From positions 22,903,860 through 22,967,859 of the forward strand of contig OW388293.1 in assembly GCA_936450465.1 (NCBI GenBank): a DNA stretch of 64,000 nucleotides, in the 5' to 3' direction. Both the position numbers and the translations under genes were made by a program. Position 1 is the stretch's first letter. The number at the start of each line of letters is the position of its first letter. The notes below the pieces were generated by a model. The model saw only the letters and a program-made list of their open reading frames with translations. It had not been told where the DNA came from and searched no databases. Positions 1 through 10,982 of the stretch are shown here, piece after piece. Source of the stretch: Gibbula magus. Lineage: Eukaryota > Mollusca > Gastropoda > Trochida > Trochidae.

Positions 1-10
1 ATCATTCGGC

Positions 11-381
11 ATGATTTTTGATTTAATGCTACCAATAGCTAACATGCATGATGTTTGATTTAATGCTACCAATAGCTAACATGCATGATGTTTGATTTAA
101 TGCTACCAATAGCTAACATGCATGATGTTTGATTCAATGCTACCAATAGCTAACATGCATGATGTTTGATTCAATGCTACCAATAGCTAACATGCATGAT
201 GTTTGATTCAATGCTACCAATAGCTAACATGCATGATGTTTGATTCAATGCTACCAAAAGCTAACATGCATGATGTTTGATTCAATGCTACCAATAGCTA
301 ACATGCATGATGTTTGATTCAATGCTACCAATAGCTAACATGCATGATGTTTGATTCAATGCTACCAATAGCTAACATGCA
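11..381. repeat. 37-bp tandem array, about 10 copies
   Basis: About ten head-to-tail copies of a 37-bp unit containing ATGCATGATGTTTGATT and GCTACCAATAGCTAAC. Copies differ by one or two substitutions (TTTAAT versus TTCAAT; one AATAGC to AAAAGC). The left edge is cut by the window start and the first copy is altered. No coding role is visible. If the exons at 658 and 1222 are real, the array lies in an intron of that gene. Confidence 0.93.
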
Positions 382-657
382 TGTCCAGTTATTCTTGCAA
401 CTTAAGACAACATATTTTCCCCCAATGAACCCAAGATATACCCGAGGCAAGGTTTATTTTATTATTGAATTATCATAGGCATTCTTCAGTTAAGTGGGTG
501 TTCTCAATTATTTAACAAATTGAGCTCAGCTCAGCTGGGTGTTTTTTTAAAAAAGTAATATGTTTTATACGTTAATTTTGGTGTTCAAATATTTACCATT
601 GATTAAATCTGACGATATTTGTTGATTTAAAATAGGTAAACTCGTCAGTATTTGCAG

Positions 658-811
658 GTCAGGCGTGGTCGGAAGCCTTTTGGCCGGCAACGATACCTGA
701 TCCGCAAATATTGGCTACTCCTGAATCTGAAAGTCAAATTGATGAAAGTTTCAATGTTTTGTCCCACTCTTGCAAAGACCTCGAACGGCGCAATTTCAAA
801 GCAAAGTTAGC
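658..811 (+). CDS. Possible penultimate exon of a plus-strand gene (product unknown)
   Basis: After an acceptor-like TATTTGCAG the frame starting with two split bases reads QAWSEAFWPATIPDPQ and onward for about 51 codons to a GCG-TAA at 810-815. A donor-like GTAAAT begins at 812, leaving a phase-2 end. The next acceptor-like site (TTGTATTTTAG, ending 1221) precedes an exon whose first base completes the codon in frame, so the two segments join cleanly. Alternatively the frame ends at the TAA and uses the AATAAA at 862-867. The peptide is hydrophilic and I do not recognise it. The call rests on splice signals and phase agreement only. Confidence 0.33.
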
Positions 812-1221
812 GTAAATTAAAACAACACAATGCTTCATATATTGTAGTTGAGAAACCGTTTAATAAAAGTAATGTAAATTTTTTACATTTTAATACTTGG
901 CTTAAGCAGTACTGTAATTATCAAATACGTCCTCTTCAAATTCATATATTATGTATATCAGCCCTATTAATAATTTGTGCTTACAGGTGAAACTAAAGTC
1001 GTTCAGAATAACAAGATATATTTAGTTTTGTCTTTTTAAGATACTGTCTTAAGTGAATTCCGTTATGACGCAGCGACTGGTGTAATAACTATTACTTTAA
1101 AGTTTCGTGAACATTGCCTTGCATTGTTAAAGACAATTGCTGAAATCGATAAATAACATGTATTGTGTACTTATGTCATGAAGCAAGAACTGCATGTAAG
1201 ACGTTGTCGGTTGTATTTTAG

Positions 1222-1312
1222 GTATAAGAGAACGTACAATGTGACGGCTTCAACGACTACTACAACGTCTCACCTTCACAACGACATCTTACAATCTGTT
1301 CCAAAATGCTAG
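1222..1312 (+). CDS. Possible terminal exon of the same plus-strand gene
   Basis: One split base followed by a 29-codon frame starting YKRTYNV, with a run of threonines, ending at TAG 1310-1312. It is preceded by a T-rich acceptor and followed 31 bases later by AATAAA. It joins in phase with 658-811. No domain is recognised. Confidence 0.3.
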
Positions 1313-1343
1313 ATGTCCGTCACCAACACTCATTTCACTTTGA

Positions 1344-1349
1344 AATAAA
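1344..1349 (+). terminator. Candidate poly(A) signal AATAAA
   Basis: Canonical hexamer shortly after the possible terminal exon at 1222-1312. It is AT-rich sequence, so chance occurrence is possible. Confidence 0.3.
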
Positions 1350-1364
1350 ATAATAATTTGTATT

Positions 1365-1545
1365 ACCTACAAAGGCAATCATATCGGGGTAGTATTATAT
1401 TTGTGTCTATGTCAAACTGTATTTACGACACTCGTTCCTGAATATCGGTATATCCCTCGCTTTCGCTCGGGAAATACTAATATTCAGGCACTCGTATCGT
1501 AAAAATAGTATGACATAGACACTCATACAATATCCTCTATATGAT
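1365..1545. mobile_element. Foldback MITE-like element, copy 1 (short form)
   Basis: The arms are inverted: TTTGTGTCTATGTCA near 1400 matches TGACATAGACACTCAT near 1510 in reverse, and the centre contains CTCGCTTTCGCTCGGGAAATA. The left end (ACCTACAAAGGCAATC) and right half recur at 30.4-30.7 kb and 62.56-62.92 kb. No coding capacity; the superfamily is unknown. Confidence 0.7.
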
Positions 1546-3189
1546 GAAGCTTGTGTATGGCAACATTACATTGTGTAGCTACTGGAAACCGTTATGCTAA
1601 CGTGAATGCTTCTGGCCGCTAATGTGCACAACCAGAACGCCGCTAAAATAACTGAAAATAAGTTTTCAATCATTTGATCACCTACAATATCGTCATGTTG
1701 TCTGTTCTGCTGTTTCTTCTGGCAGCCATATCCATGTAGTGTTCGTCTCTCCAGGCTAGTTTTCTCTTCCTAATGAGCAAATATGATAATAGAAGATAAT
1801 AGGGCTTCCCTTCAGATGGAACTAACTGAAGGAGTGCATTACCTTTGGTATTTAGATTCTGGTGTATTTTGTTTATCACGCTCACTTCGAGAACACTTAC
1901 TCCGTCAATTATACATGGGTAATATCATTAATTGCACTCAATATGTAATTTTTGTTAAATGATTTTTCAAGTTGAATCTTTGTTGGCACCTGTTCCTTTC
2001 CATAGTTTCGCTGATTGCTTCAAGTGAATTTCAGAAATGGCCATTTGAAAATGACTGATTCAATAGATTCCAATCGCAGAAGCATAAATCGTAATTAACC
2101 ACTTGAACACGAACAATATCGATAGGTACATTGTATTATTTTGATAAATTAGGACTAAGACAAAAATTACATCATGAAAACAGTAGCACGACGTCAAGAA
2201 TAAATAGTTTGTCAATATCGTTGTTAGTTGAACTCAGAATGGGTCATCCGCTTTTCCGTCCATAACTATGCTTGCATAATAAAACATTTGCATGTGTTCA
2301 ATATACATTAAATGTATTGTTAACAATAACAGAATAAACAGGACACTCCATTATGATATGAAGTTTCTGGAAGGAAGTTTGTGAGTGCTTTTGTCTGTTT
2401 ATTTTTATTATGTTGCCATTGTTACTATGACGTTAACATTGTTTATTCTAGATCCATTAAAGTATAGTTATTTATGGACAGTTGCTTTGTTATTTCATAT
2501 ATTAATTTAACATTATTAATATATATGCAAAACAATACAACAACCTGAATAAGTGGTACATGTACAGTTGCTTACAAACAAAAACAGCTAAAAGATCAAA
2601 TAAAACAAGAACACAATACAATACAAACCATATTAATATTAGTAGTATTATAAAGCTAGAAAAATGCAGATCAAGAGTTTTATGTTCAGCTCCAAGCATA
2701 CTGGAATTGATTTAATTCAATTTAATTCTCACAGTATTTATTGATTGAAACTATGATTTTTCACTAATTCCAATTTTGAGCCCAAGCTTAATATATATTT
2801 ATACTACGTCGCAATGGAAAGTTAGTTTCGGTTACAAAATTCTTATTTTGATGACAGTAACAACTGCTGGATAACATATGCATTTGGAACCACATGGAAA
2901 AGATGAGACACTACAGAAATGATAAAATGGTTTCAATGCTTTTAAGGTAATCTTCAAAAGAGTATTTGACTTTTACATTTAAAGTATAATGTAAAACAAC
3001 CCACAATAATAAGCATCATGTATTATTGATATATCTACGTTCATGTTTAACCTTTTCGATAACTGCACCACCTGGAGCCATGCTGTCTGATTGGTTTAAA
3101 CATATTTTATTCATCATGAAAAGGATTAGGAACAAGTTCTCCAACTTAGAATACCCTCTCCTTGGTATATACACAGGTGATTTACATAT
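1546..3189. other. AT-rich intergenic stretch, nothing identified
   Basis: Only short open frames (67 codons or fewer), with no motif, splice pair or repeat I can support. Confidence 0.6.
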
Positions 3190-3272
3190 TTTACAAACAG
3201 ATGACAGATAGATGACAGACAGCAGTATTAGAAGAGGACATAGATTCTATGAAATAGAGTAATATTGATATG

Positions 3273-6235
3273 CTAAACAAATCGTTTAGTCTCACTTATG
3301 AACGTTTGCACTGACTTAAATACACTTGTATTTTGACTTGGTGATAGGTCTGCACTTCCTTCTAATAAAAGTTTGAAATCGACTGTAGTACCAACTAAAT
3401 TACAATTGCGCTTTACAGATGCTATACAGTTTGCTCTCTGTTGCTTATACTTTGGGCATTCAAACAAATAATGATATGAATTCTCAACAGGGTTACCACA
3501 AGTACAGTTTGAAGTAGTCTTAATTCCAACTCTGTATAAATCAAAATTCAAACAACTTACTGAATATCGCAATTTGGTGTGAAGAATATTTAGATGTCTT
3601 TTACCGCATGAATAATATTGGGGTGCATGTACACAACGGTCAGCCAAGGATGATTTAAAAGCTGAGACACTCTTTGAATTACGAACAGTGGTTGGTAACT
3701 TATTCCAAGAACTTACTGTAGATGGGAAAAAAGATTCCGTTGAATGTTTAAGCCTTGAGGCAGGAATAGATATATTTTGTGAACTGCGTAGATTATATTG
3801 TGATTTAGAACCTACACTATTGGGAAGCAATTCGTTTAGGTATAGAGGAGCCATTTCATTTTGTATTTTAAACATCAAACACAATTTTCGTTTTCTCCTA
3901 CGTTCTTGCAAAGTTTCCCAACCAGTTTCGTAATATAAGAATCTATGTGATGTGTATTTGGGTAAACCCGTTACTATTCGCGCAGCTTGTAATTGTATCT
4001 GTTCTAACTTTCGTATTTGTTCAAGAGTACACCCATCCCAGACTTCACTTGCATATTCAAGATGTGGCCGAATAAACATGGTATAGATCTTATTAAGGGT
4101 ATTCCTACACAAAACATATTTCAAAAGTCGCATTGAGTTTACCATTTTCGAAACTTTTTGTAACAAGGTTTGAATATGATTCTCCCATTTACCATTATTG
4201 GCAAGGATTACTCCAAGATGTTTATGATTATTTACAAATTTAACATCAACACCATCAAAATAAAGATGTGGTATATCATTATCATGTCTCATCGAGAAAA
4301 GGATAGCTTCAGTCTTATCAGGGTTGTACTTGATTAACCAGGTTTTACCCCAAACATTCAACTTACTTAAATTAGCATTCAAACTCATTTCAATAAGTCT
4401 GTTATCTGGTGATGAGTACCCGAGAGACGAGTCATCAGCAAATAAGCGTGTTAAACAGTCTAATTCATCTGCTATGTCGTTAATGTATACAATGAATAAA
4501 AACGGACCAAGCACAGACCCCTGTGGGACACCAGCGCTCAGAGTTCTCAGCTTTGAAACTGATCCATTGACAAAAACACTCTGACAGCGATCAGTTATAT
4601 AACTAGCTAACCATCCCAATAACTGGCCGCTTATTCCATAATTTTCTAGCTTGAGAAGTAAACCTCTGTGCCAAACACGATCGAATGCTTTTGATACATC
4701 ACAAAATACCATACACAAATTTTCTTTTTTGTCTAATGATTCACAAATCCTGTGAAATATTTCAATTAATTGATGAGCACTAGAATGTCCTGGTTGAAAA
4801 CCAGACTGATATTTATACAGGAGCTTGTTGGTATGAAAATAGTTAAACAAATGTTTGAAAACAACCCTTTCAAATACTTTGCCAACACAGCTTATAAGAG
4901 ATATGGGTCTATAATTTGAAGCCAGAGTTCGGTCACCTTTCTTAAATAGTGGCATAACATTCGCAACTTTCCACTTAGATGGATACACACATGTTTGTAA
5001 AGACATATTGAACAATAAACATAAAACGTTGCTAATCGAGTAGACTAAATGTTTCAAGAGTTGGTGACTAATTTTGTCAGGACCTGACGCTTTTTTCAAA
5101 TGTAAACATCTTATGACATCTTCAATCTCAGATTTGGAAACAATGAGAGTGTCAAAAATTGCACCAGTTCGTTTATTGAAATACGGTACACCTGAGTTAT
5201 TATCGTCCAGTGTTGAGATAGATTGAAAGTACTCATTCAACCTTTCTGCCTTTTCATAATCAGAAAAACAAGTTGGACTTTCATGATCGTTACTAGATTT
5301 TAAAGGAGGAATGCAGGTACTCGAACCGGATTGTTTCACCAAGTACCGTAAAAGTTTCCAATATGAACTCTTACTTTCAATATATGCATCAAGAAGAAAA
5401 TTGTCAACATTAGCATAAAACATTTCTTTTGCGTGATACTTCATGTTGTTAACCTTTTGACGTTGCTTTTTAAACTTTATTATATCACATAACAGTTGTG
5501 TTCTATTTGCTTTTCTGCGTAACCTGTCTCTTTTCCTGCATTCTCTCCTTAAACTTGAATCAAACCATGGCTTGTCATTTGGTCTTATAGTTACTTTTTT
5601 TGTAGGGATACATGTTTTTAGAAACATGTTAAGTTCTTTGTAAAAAATGTCACAAGCATGATTAACATCTTGGCAATTCACGAACAAATCAGTCCAGTTT
5701 GTTTCATTGATAAGTGCATTTAGGGTTGTGTAATCACCTTGTTTATAGCATAATACATCTCTAGTGTATGACAAACGTGTATTCACTGAAGTAGTTAATG
5801 TCACGTAAGTGCCTTTGTGATCACTTATCGATCTGTCAAACTCAATAACTCCACAATCAACTGTATGGATATCTTCACTGATTATGATTGGATCAAGTAG
5901 AGTGCTTGAATGTTGCGTCACCCTAGTAGGTTCCGTAATGATATTCTTCAAATTCTTAGTCAGCATAATATCTTTGAGGCTAGTACCTTTACTAGAAAGT
6001 AAGTCAGCATTTAAATCACCAATTATAGTAATTCGACTTGAAATATCAAGAGCATGTTCAATACTTATATCAAACCTTTCCCAGAATGATAAGGAATTAT
6101 ACTCGGGTCGGTAAGCAACACAAACTATTAGCGGTTTAGTTGGTAAATATATTTTTACCCAGATTGTTTCATCATATATGTTTTCTAGGTTAAGTAGTCT
6201 CTTAAATGCTAAATTTTCTCTTATATAGATCATAA
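3273..6235 (-). CDS. LINE endonuclease (C-terminal part) and reverse transcriptase
   Basis: About 987 codons without a stop. The endonuclease part starts at MIYIREN and shows YRPE, GDLNAD, LLDPI and the catalytic SDHKGTYV. The reverse transcriptase follows with KVANVMPLFKKGD, NYRPISL, the Asp-bearing VFCDVSKAFDRVWH, AGVPQGSVLGP and the FADD active site at 4431-4442. The C-terminal tail carries CTCGNPVENSYHYLFECPKY, a zinc-binding-like segment common in invertebrate LINEs. The enzyme would nick target DNA and copy its own RNA at the nick. The open frame continues artificially through the antisense of the Gypsy 5' LTR to 6368; that part is not LINE. No frameshift is seen in this half. Confidence 0.9.
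6232..6235. repeat. Target-site duplication ATAA (left copy)
   Basis: ATAA directly abuts the 5' LTR and is repeated at 10979-10982 after the 3' LTR. A 4-bp duplication is normal for Gypsy-type integration. Confidence 0.85.
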
Positions 6236-6384
6236 TGTTACGTGCTAGTGGTAAGCCGCGTCGTCCTAACCGGGGAGTTATCTCCCTTAGTATGTATTGG
6301 TCCGCCATTAAACATCTGATCTGAAATTCAACGCACGTGTTTGTGCTAGTATATGAAATACCCCGCACAATAGATCACGTAACA
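6236..6384 (+). repeat. 5' LTR (149 bp)
   Basis: Begins TGTTACG and ends CGTAACA, a perfect 7-bp inverted pair with TG...CA ends. It appears identical to 10830-10978. It must carry promoter and 3'-end functions; no AATAAA is visible inside it. Confidence 0.96.
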
Positions 6385-6401
6385 TGGTGGCAGCGGTAAG
6401 G
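6385..6401 (+). promoter_or_regulatory. Primer-binding site
   Basis: TGGTGGCAGCGGTAAGG immediately follows the 5' LTR. TGG pairs with the tRNA CCA end. The next bases would pair with a CGCTGCCA acceptor arm, possibly a tRNA-Leu; the primer identity is uncertain. Confidence 0.7.
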
Positions 6402-6504
6402 AATTGTCACATAAGTGTGAATAATCTGTTCTGAACTTTTATAATCTGCTCTGAACTGCTCTGGACTCGTAATTTTCGTTCATAACTGGATCGCTAACGG
6501 CAGC

Positions 6505-9500
6505 ATGGCTGAAGGCGGCGTAGATGAACATGAACAATTTGAGTTAGCTAACGGTGGGGACGGTCAACAGGCACGACCGATGCCTCGGTTACAGGGTGTA
6601 AAGTGTCCTGGACCATTGTTGCTAGATGGCAATACTGCTGAAAACTGGAAACTGTTTAAACAAAAATGGACAAATTATGAAATACTGACACGTTTGACAA
6701 CTTATGATGAGAAATATCAAGTTGCTTCGTTTTTGAACGCTCTCGGTGATGGAGCTCTTCGTATTTACAATGGTTTTCACTTCCTAACAAATGAAAATAA
6801 CAGAACTGTAAATGAAATCATTGAGAAATTTGATGACTTTGCAATTGGTGAACTTAATGAAACCTACGAAAGGTTTGTGTTCAATAAACATTCACAGTCA
6901 GAGGGTGAATCATTTGAAACTTTTTATGGACATCTTAGGTCACTCATGAAAACCTGTAATTACTGTGGTAATTGCACTCAATCTATGCTCAGGGATCGCA
7001 TTGTGCTAGGAATAAATGACAAAACCACACAACAAGCTTTGTTAAGAGAAAGACAATTAAATTTAGACAAAGCCATTGACATTTGTAAAGCAGCAGAGAA
7101 CGCTTCAGCACAATTTAATGCACTGAAACCAATGAGTGTAAACAAAATTTCTGAGAGAAATGAAAATCAAAAATATCAGAAGAAAAGATATGGATTTCCA
7201 AAGAAAAGAGATAAAAGTGAACAACCATATGTGAAAGAATTAGACTGTAAGTTCTGTGGGCGAAAACATGTTCTGAGAAAATATGACTGTCCTGCATGGG
7301 GCAGAAAGTGTTCCTCTTGTGGAAATAAGAACCACTTTGCTGCAATGTGCCCAAATTCTGGAAAAGGTGAAAAGAAACACAAAGTGCGACAGGTAACTGA
7401 AGAGTCGTCAGATGAAGAAGGTTGGATAAACAATGTAAGCTGCATTGAGGAAGTAGAGTGGGTCTCCACAGTGAACTTTGAAGAGAGTGAACCAATTAAC
7501 TCTGTGAACACATCTAAAGCACAAATCAAGTGTCACATGCTTGTGAATGGACAAGATCGAGTCTTACAGGTAGATACCGGTGCTTCGGTCAATATCCTAC
7601 CTCACGTTTGTGTACCAGATGTAGATATCAAGCCATCGATGAAAAGGTTGAAGATGTGGAATGATACTGAAATTGTTCCCATAGGAACATCAAGAGTGCT
7701 GGTTCGAAATCCAAAGAATAAGAGAAAATATTCAGTGGAATTTGTTATCGTGGAGGAACAGCTTACACCGTTGATTGGTCTTCGAGCAGCAGAGCAAATG
7801 AATCTGGTGACAATTCATGAAGAAAACATGGAAATAGTTTGCTCTGTGGTTACTGAAAACTGTGCACAAGTCAAACAGGATGGCTCATCTGTAGTGAGTC
7901 ACTTCCTTTCTGTTCTGGATGGAAAGCTTGGTGCTTTTGATGGTCTAGTGAGTCTCAAAGTTAATGAAAGTGTGAAACCTGTTGTGATGCCTGATAAGAG
8001 AGTACCACTTGCACTAAGACCAAAACTGAAATCGGAACTTGACAGACTGATAGAAATAGGTGTAATTGTACCAGTGGGTGAGCCAACACCGTGGGTAAGT
8101 CAGTTGACAATTACCGAGAAGAAATCTGGAGAACTAAGGGTCTGCTTAGATCCGAGAGAGCTCAACAAGGCATTACAGAGAGAACACTTCACACTTCCGA
8201 TACTAGAAGAAACTCTACACGAGCTCAGTCAGTCTCGTGTGTTCTCGAAGGCAGATTTATCATCTGGCTATTGGCATGTACAGCTGGATAAGGAGTCCAG
8301 TCTGTTGACCACGTTTCAGACATGTTTTGGACGCTATCGTTGGTTGAGACTTCCTTTTGGGATATCTGTTGCTTCTGAAATATTTCAGAAAAAGTTGTCT
8401 GAGAACCTCTGTGATCTCAATGGTGTTGTGTCCATTGCAGATGATGTTCTCATTCACGGGAAGGATCATGCTGAACATGATACTAACCTCAAGAATCTGC
8501 TAACTAGATGTGAACAGAAGAACATCAAGCTCAACAAAAAGAAACTGGAACTGGGGATGTCTCAAGTAACCTACATGGGACATCTGATCACTCAAGAAGG
8601 TCTTCAATCGGATCCAGAGAAGGTACGAGCTATAGTTGACATGCCGCAGCCTGAAAACCTTGAAGATCTAAGAAGATTCCTTGGCCTTGTAAACTACTTG
8701 GCGAAGTTCCTTCCTAATCTGACGGATGTCACACAGCCACTGAGAAACCTTACAAAGAAGGACGTACCTTGGAATTGGTCTGAAACACAAGAGAAATCAT
8801 TCCAGGAAGTGAAGAGGAAGGTTATCAACACACCTGTTCTCACGTTCTATGACCCTGGAAAAGAACTAGTAATTGAGAGCGACGCATGCGAGCATGGCTT
8901 AGGATCAGTCTTGCTACAGGGCAACAAACCAGTGGCATATGCCAGTCGGGCACTCACAGATTCTGAGCGCGGATACGCTCAAATAGAGAAAGAAATGCTG
9001 GCTCTCACATATGGACTTGAAAAATTCCATCACTACACGTATGGACGACCTGTGAATGCAGTGACAGATCACAAGCCACTAGTGTCGATCGTCCTGAAAC
9101 CTTTGTCAAAAGCCCCAAAGAGACTACAGAGTCTTCTGCTCAGGGCTCAAAGGTACAATTTTGAGCTCACGTACAAACCAGGGAAAGACCTGCCATTGGC
9201 AGATACGTTATCAAGAGCTCATCTCCCAGACAAGCCTACTATAGAGACTGTCAATGTGAACAACTTGACATTTTCTCCCATAAAGGAGAATCGACTTGAA
9301 GAGATTCGAAAGGCCACAGAGACTGATCAAACTCTCACTCAGCTGAAACAGACTATCATGAGAGGATGGCCTGAACACAGATCACAAGTAACATCGGCAT
9401 TGGTTCCCTACTTCAACTTCCGTGAGGAACTTACAGTGCAAGATGGCATTGTGTTGCGGGGAACCAGGGTGGTCATACCGGCATCATTGAGGCGCGATGT

Positions 9501-10623
9501 TCTCGTGAAACTACACATTGGCCATATGGGTATAAACTCCTGTTTGAGAAGGGCCAGACAGCTTGTGTATTGGCCTCAGATGTCATCTGAAATCAGACAG
9601 TACGTGGAAACTTGTGGGACGTGTGCTACCTTCTGCGACAAACAGGCACCACAAACTCTCCAAATGCATAATGTGCCAAATAGACCGTGGGAAAAAGTTG
9701 GAACTGACATTCTAACCTTCAAAGGACGCAACTATTTGGTAACTGTGGACTACTTCAGTACATTCTTTGAACTGGACTATCTACCTGATACTCTCGCTGA
9801 AACTGTTGTGACCAAACTAAAACATCACTTCTGTAGACACGGGATACCAGACACTGTTGTAAGCGATGGGGGTCCGCAGTATACATCTCAGACCTTCAAG
9901 ATGTTCAGCCATAAGTGGGGATTCGATCATAAAACCTCGAGTCCGGGCAACAGCAGGGCTAACGGAGCCGCAGAGGCAGCAGTCAAGGTTGCTAAGAACA
10001 TCATGCGCAAGTGCAGTCAGGCTGGAGAAGATCCATATATTGGACTCCTCAATCTTCGCAATACTCCAACAGAAGGACTCACCACTAGTCCTGTGCAGAG
10101 ATTGTTTGGCCGCATGACAAAAACTCAACTGCCGACAACACTTGCAACTTTGGATCCATCACATTACAGTCTTCAGACGGAAAAGGAGAGAATGGAAGAT
10201 AAAAAGTGGAAAGTTGCACACCACTACTCCCAAACCTACAGAGATATGAAGCCTCTACAGGAAGGAGACACAGTACGAATGCAACCAATTGAGAGGGGCG
10301 TTAAAGAGTGGAAGCAAGCCAAAATCACGAAAACCCTCAAGAATAGAACGTATGAAGTCCTGACGGACGAAGGTAAAACGTTCAGAAGAAATCGGCAATA
10401 TCTGAAATCCAGGAAAGAATCGCGGAAAGATTCTGATTACACTGAGTTGAAGATACCTCAGTGCGAGACCCTGAGCAGGCGTGAAACTACATCATCCCTA
10501 CCTGGTACCCAGACAGAACACTTCAAACAGAATGACATTGTACCAGAGAGTATCGAGCAGAAACCAGAGTATAAAACTCGATCTGGCAGAGTCGTTAAGA
10601 TGGCAGAAAAGCTTGATCTGTAA
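6505..10623 (+). CDS. Gag-Pol polyprotein of the Gypsy element
   Basis: 1372 residues. Gag-like N-terminus to about residue 240. Zinc knuckles follow: CKFC at 248, then a CX2CX4HX4C knuckle at 269-282. Aspartic protease has DTGAS at 357-361. Reverse transcriptase spans roughly 500-700, with KADLSSGYWHVQLD (Asp 584) and the ADD pair at 646-647; the usual Tyr of YxDD is Ile here. RNase H has Asp 793 and Asp 855. Integrase has an HHCC finger (H1004, H1007, C1037, C1040) and a D1068, D1121, E1157 triad with exact 35-residue D-E spacing. Gag and Pol share one frame, so no frameshift or stop readthrough is needed. The first ATG after the 120-base leader was chosen. All key catalytic residues are present. 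Confidence 0.96.
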   Translation: MAEGGVDEHEQFELANGGDGQQARPMPRLQGVKCPGPLLLDGNTAENWKLFKQKWTNYEILTRLTTYDEKYQVASFLNALGDGALRIYNGFHFLTNENNRTVNEIIEKFDDFAIGELNETYERFVFNKHSQSEGESFETFYGHLRSLMKTCNYCGNCTQSMLRDRIVLGINDKTTQQALLRERQLNLDKAIDICKAAENASAQFNALKPMSVNKISERNENQKYQKKRYGFPKKRDKSEQPYVKELDCKFCGRKHVLRKYDCPAWGRKCSSCGNKNHFAAMCPNSGKGEKKHKVRQVTEESSDEEGWINNVSCIEEVEWVSTVNFEESEPINSVNTSKAQIKCHMLVNGQDRVLQVDTGASVNILPHVCVPDVDIKPSMKRLKMWNDTEIVPIGTSRVLVRNPKNKRKYSVEFVIVEEQLTPLIGLRAAEQMNLVTIHEENMEIVCSVVTENCAQVKQDGSSVVSHFLSVLDGKLGAFDGLVSLKVNESVKPVVMPDKRVPLALRPKLKSELDRLIEIGVIVPVGEPTPWVSQLTITEKKSGELRVCLDPRELNKALQREHFTLPILEETLHELSQSRVFSKADLSSGYWHVQLDKESSLLTTFQTCFGRYRWLRLPFGISVASEIFQKKLSENLCDLNGVVSIADDVLIHGKDHAEHDTNLKNLLTRCEQKNIKLNKKKLELGMSQVTYMGHLITQEGLQSDPEKVRAIVDMPQPENLEDLRRFLGLVNYLAKFLPNLTDVTQPLRNLTKKDVPWNWSETQEKSFQEVKRKVINTPVLTFYDPGKELVIESDACEHGLGSVLLQGNKPVAYASRALTDSERGYAQIEKEMLALTYGLEKFHHYTYGRPVNAVTDHKPLVSIVLKPLSKAPKRLQSLLLRAQRYNFELTYKPGKDLPLADTLSRAHLPDKPTIETVNVNNLTFSPIKENRLEEIRKATETDQTLTQLKQTIMRGWPEHRSQVTSALVPYFNFREELTVQDGIVLRGTRVVIPASLRRDVLVKLHIGHMGINSCLRRARQLVYWPQMSSEIRQYVETCGTCATFCDKQAPQTLQMHNVPNRPWEKVGTDILTFKGRNYLVTVDYFSTFFELDYLPDTLAETVVTKLKHHFCRHGIPDTVVSDGGPQYTSQTFKMFSHKWGFDHKTSSPGNSRANGAAEAAVKVAKNIMRKCSQAGEDPYIGLLNLRNTPTEGLTTSPVQRLFGRMTKTQLPTTLATLDPSHYSLQTEKERMEDKKWKVAHHYSQTYRDMKPLQEGDTVRMQPIERGVKEWKQAKITKTLKNRTYEVLTDEGKTFRRNRQYLKSRKESRKDSDYTELKIPQCETLSRRETTSSLPGTQTEHFKQNDIVPESIEQKPEYKTRSGRVVKMAEKLDL

Positions 10624-10819
10624 ATGACATTATGCGTTAAATACCAGATCACGGTCATCAGTATGGAACTGTTAATTTGTTTAAAATTCACGTTCGTGTT
10701 GAAGAAAGTTCGAGCTGAACTTATGGACATTATTTTCTCGTTAAATTATGATAACCACTGAATGGTTTAAAGCTTTAAAGAAAGTTTGAATTTTTATAAG
10801 CAGTTAGCTTCTTTCTGTT

Positions 10820-10829
10820 AAAGGAAGGA
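10820..10829 (+). promoter_or_regulatory. Polypurine tract
   Basis: AAAGGAAGGA abuts the 3' LTR, the expected plus-strand primer position. Confidence 0.75.
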
Positions 10830-10978
10830 TGTTACGTGCTAGTGGTAAGCCGCGTCGTCCTAACCGGGGAGTTATCTCCCTTAGTATGTATTGGTCCGCC
10901 ATTAAACATCTGATCTGAAATTCAACGCACGTGTTTGTGCTAGTATATGAAATACCCCGCACAATAGATCACGTAACA
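10830..10978 (+). repeat. 3' LTR (149 bp)
   Basis: Appears identical to the 5' LTR, with the same TGTTACG/CGTAACA ends, and is followed by the ATAA duplication. Confidence 0.96.
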
Positions 10979-10982
10979 ATAA
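10979..10982. repeat. Target-site duplication ATAA (right copy)
   Basis: Matches ATAA at 6232-6235 on the other side of the element. Confidence 0.85.

Larger units (their letters stand above)
6236..10978 (+). mobile_element. Complete Ty3/Gypsy LTR retrotransposon (4.74 kb)
   Basis: Two 149-bp LTRs, a TGG-starting primer-binding site, one uninterrupted gag-pol frame, a purine tract and flanking ATAA duplications. All structural parts are present and the LTRs look identical base for base, so insertion is recent. There is no envelope frame after gag-pol (only 206 bases to the 3' LTR). Very short LTRs and a fused gag-pol resemble the Mag/K02A2.6-like group; that placement is inference. Confidence 0.96.

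Noticed and set aside
1..385. CRISPR-like array (regular 37-bp repeat)
   Set aside because: There are no unique spacers between repeats; it is a head-to-tail tandem repeat in animal DNA.
6236..6368. N-terminal extension of the LINE open frame (first 44 codons from a Met at 6368)
   Set aside because: It is the antisense of the Gypsy 5' LTR, so the continuity of the frame is accidental.
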